The translations under genes were made by a program, and so were the position numbers. The notes beneath the pieces are model-generated. The model ran no database searches. It worked only from the letters and a program-made list of their open reading frames with translations, and was not told the DNA's origin. Shown piece after piece: positions 10,213 through 21,293 of a DNA stretch of 64,000 nt. Within the stretch, counting starts at the first letter, position 1; each line of letters opens with the position of its first letter. Source of the stretch: Psychrobacter ciconiae. GTDB taxonomy: Bacteria > Pseudomonadota > Gammaproteobacteria > Pseudomonadales > Moraxellaceae. The stretch lies in the NCBI RefSeq assembly GCF_904846055.1, contig NZ_CAJGYV010000001.1, positions 1,860,001 to 1,924,000 on the forward strand. Reading direction: 5' to 3'.

Positions 10213-11085
10213 ATGGAAACTCGCGACCCAAACTTAACCAAGACCCGAATTACCGATACCGAGAGGTTAGCAACTGATATCCCGCACGCTGACGATCGGC
10301 ATCATCATGCCCACGTTCAAAACCCCATCACCGACACCATGCAAGAAACGGTCATCGGCTCAGGATATTTAGAGCCAAATGAGCTTCAAGATACCTTAGA
10401 CCCAGAAGGTGCGCCGCATCATTCAGATGGCACGCCGCATTTGGGCGCTCAGCACCGTTCAGCGCCGCTTCATGAGTCACAGCGCACAGAGCTTGCGGCA
10501 GCGGACTATGCTAATGAGGTTAAGACGACCGACACCATGCAAGAAACCGTTATCGGCTCAGAGCGTCTTGGCAACCACCCTTTGGATGATGACCTCCAGC
10601 ATGACCCAGACCTCCACGATGCCCAATTGGCGCATGGCTCAGAGCTAGACCGCTCCCATGTAGCAATCGAAAGCCGAATGGGTGACACTGACACCACACT
10701 TCGCAATCCGCAGACCGATGCCATGACCGTCGAAGCCTTACAAACGACCCAGTCGCCGATGGAATCACGAAGTGTCGCGCGCCATCATGAGGGTAACCTT
10801 GACGCCCATACTCACGTCGAAAACGGTACGGCCACCCTTGACTCTGATGTGATGCAAACTGAGCACGTCAATAGCGGTGACAACCCTGCCCGCGAGCCTG
10901 ACCGCCGCGACCAACAGGGCAGTCCATTTGACGGTAATATTAACGAGCAAACCACAGGAACTGAAATACCAAAAAGCGACTTTATTGACGATCACAACCG
11001 TTATGCCAGTATCGACAACGCCCAGTCGCGAACGCTCACTCCTGATGAAGAAAATGACGCCAAAACTTACAATCCTTACGAGTAA
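10213..11085 (+). CDS. Histidine-rich acidic repeat protein, probably disordered (cluster gene 3)
   Basis: A 290 aa protein, not recognised. It contains no Cys or Trp, about 21 His (7%), and many Asp, Glu, Thr and Gln. The segment TDTMQETVIGS occurs twice, at residues 40 and 106, marking a 66-residue repeat that is also visible in the DNA. There is no signal peptide, membrane helix or known domain. The His clusters (DDRHHHAHV, ARHHE, DAHTHV) could bind metal, which is only a guess. AAAGGA stands 9 nt before the ATG. It is the largest member of the four-gene acidic cluster and resembles hydrophilins in composition. Confidence 0.7.
   Translation: METRDPNLTKTRITDTERLATDIPHADDRHHHAHVQNPITDTMQETVIGSGYLEPNELQDTLDPEGAPHHSDGTPHLGAQHRSAPLHESQRTELAAADYANEVKTTDTMQETVIGSERLGNHPLDDDLQHDPDLHDAQLAHGSELDRSHVAIESRMGDTDTTLRNPQTDAMTVEALQTTQSPMESRSVARHHEGNLDAHTHVENGTATLDSDVMQTEHVNSGDNPAREPDRRDQQGSPFDGNINEQTTGTEIPKSDFIDDHNRYASIDNAQSRTLTPDEENDAKTYNPYE
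10330..10561 (+). repeat. 34-bp direct repeat pair inside cluster gene 3
   Basis: The 34-bp segments at 10330-10363 and 10528-10561 differ at two positions, both silent third-codon changes. They encode TDTMQETVIGS twice, 198 bp (66 codons) apart. The spacing keeps frame, so this is an internal gene duplication followed by divergence of the linker. Confidence 0.8.
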
Positions 11086-11158
11086 AACGGCAGGACTTTC
11101 CCACTCAAGATAGGAAACGGCAATTTAATAAAAAATTAATAAAATAAAAAGGCAGCTT

Positions 11159-11380
11159 ATGACAACAAAAAATAATCAACCCTTGCTTCCTGACGACGAC
11201 GCCAAGCCAAATGCTGAGTATCATTTAGAAGATGCGGATGACTTTGACGGCGTCGTCCCAGAAGAGGCGCTACAAAAGGTCAACCCACAATTGGCAGAGC
11301 GCGTGACTTCTGACCATGACCCGCATGGTGTGGTAAAAGGTCGCAAACAGTTTGACAGCCCAGCTACTCAAAATAATTAA
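11159..11380 (+). CDS. Small acidic hydrophilic protein (cluster gene 4)
   Basis: A 73 aa protein, not recognised. It is rich in Asp, Glu, Pro and Asn, with no Cys or Trp and no hydrophobic helix. The middle segment DFDGVVPEEALQKVNPQLAE may form a short amphipathic helix; the ends look disordered. AAAGGCAG precedes the ATG. It closes the run of four alike genes before the convergent miaE. Its function is unknown; composition and position tie it to the other three. Confidence 0.65.
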   Translation: MTTKNNQPLLPDDDAKPNAEYHLEDADDFDGVVPEEALQKVNPQLAERVTSDHDPHGVVKGRKQFDSPATQNN

Positions 11381-11411
11381 CATCAAAACAACTAGCACGT
11401 ATCATCAACAC

Positions 11412-11443
11412 ATCGGCGACTTGGTCACACTTAAGCCGCCGAT
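11412..11443. terminator. Possible hairpin terminator between cluster gene 4 and miaE
   Basis: An imperfect inverted repeat (atcggcgactt with aagccgccgat, one mismatch) lies between the two convergent genes. The T-tract is poor on either side, so termination is uncertain. Confidence 0.35.
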
Positions 11444-11458
11444 TGTTAATTGGTCTTA

Positions 11459-12175
11459 TCAAGCCGGCTCGCCACTATGAAAGCGCAGCTCAGTATCAGA
11501 GCTTGCAATCAGCTCACTTTCAACCTCTTTAAAAAACTGCACCCGATCATTAATCGGCGTCTCACTGAGCGATTGCGCCAGTGCCAAATAGTCCTCAAAG
11601 TGACGGCTTTCAGATTTTAATAAATATCGATAATACCTTGCCAGCCGCTCATCATCGATCTTTTCGGCAAGGGCGGCAAAGCGCTCACAAGAGCGTGCTT
11701 CAATAAACGCACCAATAATCAGCACATCAATCATCGCTTCTGGCTCAAAGGTGCGCTTGTGCTTGAGCAAGCCTTTCGCGTAGCGCCCTGCACTCAGATA
11801 CTGCCATGCCTGACCGCGCTCATTCATAATGCCAAGTACCTGCTCATAGTGCAGCATCTCCTCGCGGATAAGCTGCGCGAGCTTTTTTTGCAAATCATAC
11901 GAAAACTCATAGCGAAACATCAAGTTCATCGCTGTTCCTGCGGCTTTTTTTTCACAATTGGCATGATCTTGAATGATCAGCGGCAAATTTTGAATGGCTG
12001 CTGCCACCCATTTAGCAGTTGTTCGGCTGCCTAAAAAGTCATAAACAGCGGTTAAGTCCGTTGAGGCTTGCGGCTTTAATTGGTTGATATCGGCGCTATC
12101 GTCTAAGGCGTGGTTGGTCGTAAAAATGGTCATAAGCTGGGTCATCAATTGGCAAAAATGGTCACTGTAAAACAT
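11459..12175 (-). CDS. miaE: tRNA-(ms2io6A) hydroxylase MiaE
   Basis: A ferritin-like diiron oxygenase that hydroxylates the isopentenyl group of ms2i6A37 in tRNAs reading UNN codons. The 238 aa product has paired iron-ligand motifs: Glu75 (HANCEKKAAG), EEMLHYEQ (Glu106, His109), FIEARSCERF and SESRHFEDYLALA (Glu189, His192). It ends in TELRFHSGEPA, the characteristic MiaE tail. The start at 12175 gives a roughly 35-residue lead before the conserved domain; Met11 or Met15 could be the true start. It is convergent with the acidic cluster and has no other partner nearby. Confidence 0.85.
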   Translation of the reverse strand: MFYSDHFCQLMTQLMTIFTTNHALDDSADINQLKPQASTDLTAVYDFLGSRTTAKWVAAAIQNLPLIIQDHANCEKKAAGTAMNLMFRYEFSYDLQKKLAQLIREEMLHYEQVLGIMNERGQAWQYLSAGRYAKGLLKHKRTFEPEAMIDVLIIGAFIEARSCERFAALAEKIDDERLARYYRYLLKSESRHFEDYLALAQSLSETPINDRVQFFKEVESELIASSDTELRFHSGEPA

Positions 12176-12584
12176 AAGTAGGATCTTGCAATGCTTGCTT
12201 ACAGTTTTGAGTTACTCTTAAGTCATGAAATAAGTTTACAACTTTGATACTGCCAAAGCTATAGTGGATATGGGCTATCATTTTTATAAAAGACCATTAT
12301 TTATCTTGTGAATGTCATTATCTTGTCAATTTTTTAATTTGATAGTACTATAAGATTTAATATTAAGACAAATTATCTTATTATTATTAAAAATAGTGAC
12401 GTTAAAGTAATATTAATAACGAAATGTTACTTTTCCAAGTTTTTAATAGCCAATGCCTCGTGACTTGGGGTCGATTCAATAGTTTGGGAGCTAAATGTGG
12501 ATGAGCTGCCCAAAAAAATGTCAATGACGGCATCAAGTTTGCAGCTTGATGCTACCATCCCGACCAACCGATAAGGACACCGCT
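12176..12584. other. Intergenic region upstream of glcB with a leader hairpin
   Basis: These 409 nt between divergent miaE and glcB have no credible gene. They are very AT-rich at 12290-12440. A perfect 8-bp inverted repeat, gcatcaag (12530-12537) and cttgatgc (12545-12552), lies 32 nt before the glcB ATG without a T-run, so it is more likely an operator or leader structure than a terminator. Confidence 0.5.
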
Positions 12585-14789
12585 ATGAGCCAAGCCATCG
12601 CCAATCGAATCCAAAAAGGCAGCCTTGCCATTGACCCGCAGCTTTTCGATTTTATTGAAAACGAAGTGCTGCCAAGTGTCGGGGTTGACTCACAAACTTA
12701 TTGGTCAGGGTTTGAAAATGTCGTCAAAACGCTGACGCCAAGAAATAAGGCGCTGCTCCAAACGCGAGCCGACCTGCAAGCGCAAATTGACCAGTGGCAC
12801 CTTGATCACCCTGCAAAAGATGGCAAGATCGACTTTCCAGCCTACAAGCAGTTTTTGCAAGACATTGGCTATTTGCTGCCTGAGGGTGAAGACTTTCAAG
12901 TTGACACGCAAAATGTGGATGATGAAATTGCCAAAATTGCAGGACCACAGTTGGTGGTTCCCGTATTAAATGCCCGCTATGCTCTAAATGCCAATAACGC
13001 GCGTTGGGGCAGCTTATATGATGCGCTTTACGGCACCGATGTTATCAGTGAAGACGACGGTCAAGAAGTCACCAAAGGTTATAACCCAAAGCGCGGTGCG
13101 GCGGTCGTTGCTTATGCCAAAGCATTTTTAGACAACCATTTTGGTCTTGAAATTGGCTCATTTAGTGACGTGACGGGCTTTAGTGTTGTTGATGGCAGCT
13201 TAGTGATTGCTCAAGGCGATAACCAAACCGCCTTACAGGACTTAAGTAAATTTGCAGGCTTTGCTGGTGATGCTGCCGCGCCAACCGGCATTTTGCTCAG
13301 CAATCATAACTTACACGTCGAAATTCAAATCGACCCTCAAAGTCCTATTGGCAAAGATGACCCAGCAGGAATCAAAGATATTTTGATGGAGTCGGCTGTA
13401 AGCGCCATTCAAGATTTAGAAGACTCTATTGCCGCGGTTGATGCCGAAGAAAAAGTTGCGGCCTATCGCAACTGGTTTGGGCTGATGAACGGCGATTTGG
13501 TTGAGACCTTTGAAAAAAATGGCAAAACCATGACTCGCCGCCAAAACCCAGACCGCGAGTACACCACGCCAGAGGGTGAAAAACTTATTCTGTCAGGTCG
13601 GGCACTGCTATTGATTCGAAATGTCGGTCATTTGATGCAAAACCCTGCCATCTTAGTAGATTTAGGCGATGGGTTTGAGGAAATTTTTGAAGGCATTATG
13701 GATGGCTTAATCACGCCACTGTTGTCGCTAAATGATATTAAAGGTAAAAATAAGCTTGCCAACTCACGAAAAGGCTCGATGTATATTGTTAAGCCAAAAA
13801 TGCACAGCCCCGATGAAGTGCGCTTTGCCGATGATTTATTTGCAGCGGCAGAGGATTTGTTAGCGTTGCCACGCTTCACCATCAAAATCGGCGTGATGGA
13901 CGAAGAGCGCCGCATGACCGTGAATTTAAAAGAGGCAATTCGCCAAGTCCGTAGCCGCATCATTTTCATCAATACCGGATTTTTGGATCGTACAGGCGAT
14001 GAGATGCACACCAGCATGAACGCCGGAGCATTTGTGCGCAAAAGCCGAATGAAAGAGCAGACGTGGTTGCCTGCCTACGAGCAGTGGAACGTCGATGTTG
14101 GTCTTGAGACAGGGCTTCAAGGTCACGCGCAAATCGGTAAAGGCATGTGGGCAAAGCCTGATGAGATGAAAGAGATGCTTGAGAGCAAAATCGCTCATCC
14201 AAAAGCCGGCGCGAATACCGCTTGGGTTCCATCGCCGACCGCCGCGACGTTGCACAGTTTGCATTATCACGAAGTGGATGTTGCCACAACTCAAGAAGCA
14301 CTAAAAACGCGACCACGGGCTAATATTGACGATGTGTTGACCATTCCCTTAGCAGCCGACCCAAATTGGACGGACGCAGAAATCCGCGAGGAGCTTGAGA
14401 ACAACACCCAAGGCATTTTGGGCTACGTCGTTCGCTGGGTCAATCAAGGTGTTGGCTGCTCAAAAGTTCCGGATATCAATAACGTAGGACTGATGGAAGA
14501 CCGCGCAACCTTACGGATTTCCAGTCAGCATATCGCTAACTGGTTATTGCATGGCATTGTCAGTGAAGAACGGGTACTTGCAGCGATGAAGCGTATGGCA
14601 AAAATCGTTGACGAACAAAATGCCGGTGACCCAAGCTATCAACCGATGGCGCCTGATTTTGAAAACTCTTTTGCCTTTAAAGCCGCTTGCGATTTAGTGT
14701 TCAAAGGTCGCGAGCAGCCAAATGGCTATACCGAGCCGCTACTTCATAAAGCGCGCCTTGACTTAAAAGCCAGCTCCTGTGCGGTTTGA
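12585..14789 (+). CDS. glcB: Malate synthase G
   Basis: Condenses glyoxylate with acetyl-CoA to malate and CoA. I choose ATG 12585 because AAGGA stands 7 nt upstream and the product then begins [12 protein letters not shown]. In-frame starts further up (TTG 12546, ATG 12549) lie in the leader hairpin and lack an RBS. The 734 aa length fits the monomeric G form (E. coli 723). Visible signatures include [43 protein letters not shown] and, in the C-terminal part, the conserved [15 protein letters not shown]. It works with GlcDEF and with AceA encoded elsewhere in the window. A terminator follows. Confidence 0.96.
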   Translation: MSQAIANRIQKGSLAIDPQLFDFIENEVLPSVGVDSQTYWSGFENVVKTLTPRNKALLQTRADLQAQIDQWHLDHPAKDGKIDFPAYKQFLQDIGYLLPEGEDFQVDTQNVDDEIAKIAGPQLVVPVLNARYALNANNARWGSLYDALYGTDVISEDDGQEVTKGYNPKRGAAVVAYAKAFLDNHFGLEIGSFSDVTGFSVVDGSLVIAQGDNQTALQDLSKFAGFAGDAAAPTGILLSNHNLHVEIQIDPQSPIGKDDPAGIKDILMESAVSAIQDLEDSIAAVDAEEKVAAYRNWFGLMNGDLVETFEKNGKTMTRRQNPDREYTTPEGEKLILSGRALLLIRNVGHLMQNPAILVDLGDGFEEIFEGIMDGLITPLLSLNDIKGKNKLANSRKGSMYIVKPKMHSPDEVRFADDLFAAAEDLLALPRFTIKIGVMDEERRMTVNLKEAIRQVRSRIIFINTGFLDRTGDEMHTSMNAGAFVRKSRMKEQTWLPAYEQWNVDVGLETGLQGHAQIGKGMWAKPDEMKEMLESKIAHPKAGANTAWVPSPTAATLHSLHYHEVDVATTQEALKTRPRANIDDVLTIPLAADPNWTDAEIREELENNTQGILGYVVRWVNQGVGCSKVPDINNVGLMEDRATLRISSQHIANWLLHGIVSEERVLAAMKRMAKIVDEQNAGDPSYQPMAPDFENSFAFKAACDLVFKGREQPNGYTEPLLHKARLDLKASSCAV

Positions 14790-14825
14790 TTTAATAGCGT
14801 TAGTTACTGTTTAATTCACTTTACC

Positions 14826-14861
14826 AAGCCTTTGTTAGTCAGAACTGACGAAGGCTTTTTT
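14826..14861 (+). terminator. Rho-independent terminator after glcB
   Basis: The stem aagcctt (14826-14832) pairs with aaggctt (14851-14857), with an inner gtca/tgac helix, and is followed by T residues. Confidence 0.75.
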
Positions 14862-15212
14862 ATAGTCCTTAATTTGTCATGATGAGAATTTAGGTATTAT
14901 TTAATGGATTAATTTTTTAAAAAAGTATTGCAAATTATTTCAAAGTTGATATGCTTATTACCGAAGTATGAGTTTGGTAACGGATGTTACAAACAACCGT
15001 GATAAACATTTAACTTTACAACTGAGTTACAAAAATGCGACTTTTTATGTAAATGTTAATTTTTTCATTTGTTAGTAATAACACTTCGCCATACTTGTTT
15101 CTGACTCTATTCGGTAGCCAGTTACATTTATTTTGAGGATTTGTGACGATACCATTTTGGGTGCAAGCTTACTGCCAGCACCTTACTAAAATTGTAAAGT
15201 GGAGACACTCCC
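14862..15212. other. AT-rich leader region of the first porin
   Basis: About 350 nt without an open gene. The AT-rich stretch ends in GTGGAGA, a good RBS 8 nt before the porin ATG. It probably holds the porin promoter and a long untranslated leader, but I could not fix -35 and -10 hexamers with confidence. Confidence 0.4.
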
Positions 15213-16298
15213 ATGAAAAAATTACTTTTAGCCTCAGCAGTTGCTGCTTTAACTGCGACTGCCGCCCAAGCTGCACCAACTCTTTACGGTAAAGCATTCG
15301 TTACTGCTGATTATGTTAATGCTGAATTTGATGGCGTTGAAACAGGTACAACTACACGCTTTAATGATGACAGCGATTCAGTTCAGATTAACTCGCACGC
15401 ATCGCGCATTGGTTTTAAAGGCTCAGAAGCCATGACTGCCAATACTGATGTTATCTATCAGTTAGAGTATGGCATTGACGTTGATGGCGGCGGTGACAAA
15501 ACTTTCAAAAACCGTGACACTTATTTAGGTCTTGCGAACAAAGATTTCGGTCAGTTCCGCTTTGGTCGTAACACTTCAGTTCTTGACTACGTCAACAACG
15601 TTACCGTTACTGAAGGTTTTTGGGACAACTTAGGCACCAACAAGCTTGAAGCAGATAAAAACCTTGAAGCACTAAACATGGTAAGCGATGTGCGTCAAGA
15701 TAACTCTATCGTTTGGATTGCGCCAAAGTACAACAACATGCCAGTTGAGCTTGCGCTTCAGTATTCTGCTGACGAAAGCTTTGTTAATGACAATGACGAC
15801 CGCAACAATGGCTATGGTGCTTCTTTGATGCTTGACCAAGGTACAGGTTTAACTGCCGGTCTTGCTTACACCAAAGACATGGATATTACTGGTGACATCA
15901 TCCGTGGTACAGTGACTGCTGATCTTAAGAACTATGTATCTTACCCTGTAACTTTAGGCGCGCTTTATCAGCAAGCTGACTTTGATGGTCAAGACGCTAA
16001 AGAAAAAGGTTTAGTAGTGAGCGGTGAGATGGGCTTAAGCAACTTTGCAAAACCTGCTTCTGTTTATCTTCAGTATAACCGTACTAATAACTTAGCTGGT
16101 TTTAAAGATGTTGATTCAGATCAGATCGTTCTAGGCGGCAAATACATGTTTAAGAAAAACATGATTGCCCACGCTTATGCAGGTGCAAACTCAGCTGATG
16201 GCGTTGTATATGGTCGTAATGATGGTGAAAAGATTGTTGGATACACCGGCGATGCTGACGTCTTTGCTATCGGCGGCGGCTTAGAATACATGTTCTAA
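15213..16298 (+). CDS. Outer-membrane porin (Gram-negative porin family), copy 1
   Basis: A general diffusion porin of 361 aa. A classic signal peptide (MKKLLLASAVAALTATAAQA, cleavage before APTLYGK) starts it. Alternating beta-strand segments follow, such as SHASRIGFKGSEAM, YQLEYGIDVDG, RDTYLGLANKDFGQFRFGRN and NSIVWIAPKYNNM, and it ends in the C-terminal aromatic signature GGGLEYMF required for barrel assembly. A strong RBS (GTGGAGA) and a UUCG-loop terminator suggest high expression. The next gene is a clear paralogue. Substrate range is unknown. Confidence 0.88.
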   Translation: MKKLLLASAVAALTATAAQAAPTLYGKAFVTADYVNAEFDGVETGTTTRFNDDSDSVQINSHASRIGFKGSEAMTANTDVIYQLEYGIDVDGGGDKTFKNRDTYLGLANKDFGQFRFGRNTSVLDYVNNVTVTEGFWDNLGTNKLEADKNLEALNMVSDVRQDNSIVWIAPKYNNMPVELALQYSADESFVNDNDDRNNGYGASLMLDQGTGLTAGLAYTKDMDITGDIIRGTVTADLKNYVSYPVTLGALYQQADFDGQDAKEKGLVVSGEMGLSNFAKPASVYLQYNRTNNLAGFKDVDSDQIVLGGKYMFKKNMIAHAYAGANSADGVVYGRNDGEKIVGYTGDADVFAIGGGLEYMF

Positions 16299-16319
16299 GA
16301 CTATTTAAGCGATATCATA

Positions 16320-16349
16320 AAAACTCATCCTTCGGGGTGAGTTTTTATT
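16320..16349 (+). terminator. Strong UUCG-loop terminator between the porins
   Basis: An 11-bp stem, aaaactcatcc (16320-16330) with gggtgagtttt (16335-16345, one G-T pair), is capped by a ttcg tetraloop and followed by T residues. Confidence 0.9.
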
Positions 16350-16393
16350 TTATAATACCACTTCTTTTTTATACGAAATCACACCGAGCTTTT

Positions 16394-17563
16394 ATGAAAA
16401 AAACACTGCTGATGTCAGCGCTTATTGTGGCGGCGACAACTAATGCCCATGCTGCCCCAAAGGTCTATGGCAAGATATTTTTGACCGCCGATTATGTCAA
16501 TATGCAATCGGACTTAACCACCAAGCTTGCGCCGAATGAAAGCGTCAAAACCTTAGACGGCTATGACGAAAATGCGGTTGAAATCAATTCCCACGGTTCG
16601 CGAATCGGTATCAAAGGTGAAGAAGCGCTAAGTGATCATACCAATGTCATTTATAAGCTTGAATATGGCGTCAAAGTCGATGGCGATGACCACACCTTAA
16701 AAAGCCGCGATACTTATCTTGGGCTTGCCAACACAAAGTTTGGCGAGGTTCGCGTGGGTCGCAACTCCTCAGTTTTAGACGAAGTTAACAATGTCACCGT
16801 CACCGAAGGTTACTGGGACAATTTGGGTGAGGGTAAGCTCAAAGACGAGCAAGAACTTCGCGCCTTAAATATGCTGGATGACTCCCGCCAAAGTAACTCC
16901 ATCGTTTGGTTTGCGCCGCAATATAAAGACGTTCCGGTGAAGCTTGCGCTGCAATATGCCTCCAACGAAGATGAGTCGCGCGATGAAGGTTACGGCGCGT
17001 CCATGATGTTTGAAGGCGCTCAAGGCATCACCGCAGGGCTTGCTTACACCAAAAACATGGACAACGAAGGCAAAATTAATATTTTGGATCTAAGCGATAT
17101 TAATAAACCTGACAGCGAAAAGGTCGAATATTCCGGCGATATCATTCGCGGAACGCTTCGCGCAGATATGAATAAATTTACCTCGTTGCCCTTAACGCTT
17201 GGGGTGATGTATCAAGAGGCAGATTATAAGTATCAAGGCTCAAAAACCGAAAAAGGCTTGGTCGTTAGCGGAAAAATGAAGCTAGATCAGTTTGATAAGC
17301 CTGCTGCCGTTTATTTACAGTACAACAAAACGGACAACTTGAACGGTTATGCCGATTCAAACTCCGACCAAATCGTCCTTGGTGGAACGTATGACTTTAA
17401 AAAGGACATCACCGCTCATGCTTATATTGGCAAAAACTCGGCTGATTACGTGGCGGTTGGCAAGGTCAAAGTAGACGAAAAAGGCAAGAAGAATTATTAC
17501 GCCAATATCGAATCTGACATTGACGTTTTTGCTTTTGGAGCAGGGCTTGAGTATAAGTTCTAG
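16394..17563 (+). CDS. Outer-membrane porin, copy 2 (tandem paralogue)
   Basis: A 389 aa porin. Its real start is ATG 16394, giving the signal peptide MKKTLLMSALIVAATTNAHA; upstream in-frame codons fall inside the previous terminator. It shares long blocks with copy 1 (NNVTVTEGYWDNLG, SRDTYLGLANTKFGEVRVGRN, QYNKTDNLNGYADSNSDQIV) but carries extra loop residues near 225-245 and in the last 30 residues. It ends in GAGLEYKF, the barrel-assembly signature. It lies less than 100 nt after copy 1 but behind a strong terminator, so it probably has its own promoter (AT-rich tataat at about 16351). Confidence 0.88.
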   Translation: MKKTLLMSALIVAATTNAHAAPKVYGKIFLTADYVNMQSDLTTKLAPNESVKTLDGYDENAVEINSHGSRIGIKGEEALSDHTNVIYKLEYGVKVDGDDHTLKSRDTYLGLANTKFGEVRVGRNSSVLDEVNNVTVTEGYWDNLGEGKLKDEQELRALNMLDDSRQSNSIVWFAPQYKDVPVKLALQYASNEDESRDEGYGASMMFEGAQGITAGLAYTKNMDNEGKINILDLSDINKPDSEKVEYSGDIIRGTLRADMNKFTSLPLTLGVMYQEADYKYQGSKTEKGLVVSGKMKLDQFDKPAAVYLQYNKTDNLNGYADSNSDQIVLGGTYDFKKDITAHAYIGKNSADYVAVGKVKVDEKGKKNYYANIESDIDVFAFGAGLEYKF

Positions 17564-17591
17564 TTTTATTGGTTGATTTTAACTCAGTTTG

Positions 17592-17621
17592 AAAACTCAT
17601 CGTTCATGGTGGGTTTTTTTT
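17592..17621 (+). terminator. Terminator after porin copy 2
   Basis: The stem aaaactcatc (17592-17601) pairs with ggtgggtttt (17608-17617), including G-T pairs, and a T-run follows. It resembles the terminator of copy 1, as expected from tandem duplication. Confidence 0.75.
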
Positions 17622-17713
17622 ATTATCACTTTTTTAAGCGTAAAATTTTAGAAAAGCTGTAAAATCGGCTGGATTCAGATTTTGCCCTATATTTTCTTGT
17701 GTATTTTTAGTAA

Positions 17714-19381
<1,668 letters not shown>

Positions 19382-19400
19382 GATTAAATGTTAATCTTTC

Positions 19401-19433
19401 AAAAAAGGTCAGCTTTCGGGTTGACCTTTTTTA
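19401..19433 (+). terminator. Terminator after pyrG
   Basis: The stem aaaaaaggtca (19401-19411) pairs with tgacctttttt (19422-19432), giving a short loop and T-tract. Confidence 0.85.
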
Positions 19434-19559
19434 TTGCAAAATCTCTTATTATTTTTAGTTTTTTACTATCTTTAAGATTGTAGGTTGCCGGTGATGATTT
19501 TGTGAGAAAAATTTCATAGCACTTTTTTTCTCTACGGTTTGCGTTACAATGATTATTAA

Positions 19560-20507
<948 letters not shown>

Positions 20508-20593
20508 TAAGAACATGAAAGTAATAGAAACATTAAATTAAAAATAAAGCGACATCATATAACCAAGAGTTATAAATAAAAAAAGGAGCGCTT

Positions 20594-20845
20594 ATGGCTA
20601 TTCAAGTGGCAAGGGTTAGTATTGAAAACATCGATACCCCTGAGGGCATTGAGAGCGTGATGACCGCGCTAAAAAACATCACCGGCGTGACCGCGATTGA
20701 GCTTGATCCGGTCAGTCAAACGGCGCTTGTCAACTATGATGACAATGACACGACCATTCATGCACTGACGGCAGCGATAACGATGGTCGATTACGTCACT
20801 CAACCGTTTCCTATCGATGCGCCGCAAAACCCGAAATATCATTAA
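20594..20845 (+). CDS. HMA-like ferredoxin-fold protein lacking metal-binding cysteines
   Basis: An 83 aa protein whose pattern (VARVSIENIDTPEGIESVMTALKNITGVTAIELD, then ALVNYDD and ALTAAITMVDY) follows the beta-alpha-beta heavy-metal-associated fold. The loop that holds CxxC in CopZ here reads NIDTPEG, and the whole protein has no Cys. It therefore cannot bind copper in the usual way. AAGGAG stands before the ATG. It lies just upstream of copZ on the same strand and probably shares its transcript. A scaffold or regulatory role is inference. Confidence 0.7.
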   Translation: MAIQVARVSIENIDTPEGIESVMTALKNITGVTAIELDPVSQTALVNYDDNDTTIHALTAAITMVDYVTQPFPIDAPQNPKYH

Positions 20846-20899
20846 TTTTATAAAACACGGTTAAGCGATAATTTTTGATTACAAAATAAGGAGTCCATA

Positions 20900-21124
20900 A
20901 TGGCGGAACAAACCCAAATTATTAATATTGACGGCATGACTTGCCAAGGCTGCGTCGCAAGCATTTATAATGCGACTGCTAATATTGACGGTCTTGAGAG
21001 CATGAGCATTGATTTGTCAGCAAATAACGCGACCGTGACTTTCGATGACAGTAAAACTAGCGCCGACAAGATTGCAAGCGCCATTGAAGATGCCGGATTT
21101 GACGCGGCGGTTGCTAACCGTTAG
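20900..21124 (+). CDS. copZ: CopZ-like copper chaperone
   Basis: A 74 aa single-domain HMA protein. GMTCQGCVASIYNAT gives the CxxC copper site near the start; the rest follows the beta-alpha-beta-beta-alpha-beta pattern. It would carry Cu(I) in the cytoplasm to the P-type ATPase encoded next. AAGGAG stands before the ATG and a clear terminator follows, so copA has its own promoter. Confidence 0.85.
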   Translation: MAEQTQIINIDGMTCQGCVASIYNATANIDGLESMSIDLSANNATVTFDDSKTSADKIASAIEDAGFDAAVANR

Positions 21125-21146
21125 TTCAATGGCTCAGCTTGTCATT

Positions 21147-21176
21147 AAAAAAGCCAGCTTTATTGCTGGCTTTTTT
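21147..21176 (+). terminator. Terminator after copZ
   Basis: The stem aaaaaagccagc pairs with gctggctttttt, with a 6-nt loop. It separates copZ from copA. Confidence 0.88.
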
Positions 21177-21224
21177 GATTTTAAAGCCAGCTTTGGTCTT
21201 TAAGTCCTCTCAAGCATTGTAATT

Positions 21225-21253
21225 TTGGCAGGCGTGACCATCTTTACTATAAT
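21225..21253 (+). promoter_or_regulatory. Sigma70-like promoter of copA
   Basis: TTGGCA (21225-21230) and TATAAT (21248-21253) are separated by 17 nt, 40 nt before the copA start. The normal spacing differs from the 19-20 nt spacers of CueR-controlled promoters, which suggests constitutive or different control. Confidence 0.65.
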
Positions 21254-21293
21254 GTGTACTGATTTTGACCTTTGAGAAAAATGAGAAGTTCCC

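Noticed and set aside
12546..12584. Upstream starts (TTG, ATG) for malate synthase
   Set aside because: They lie inside the leader hairpin and lack a ribosome-binding site, while ATG 12585 has AAGGA 7 nt upstream and gives the family length.
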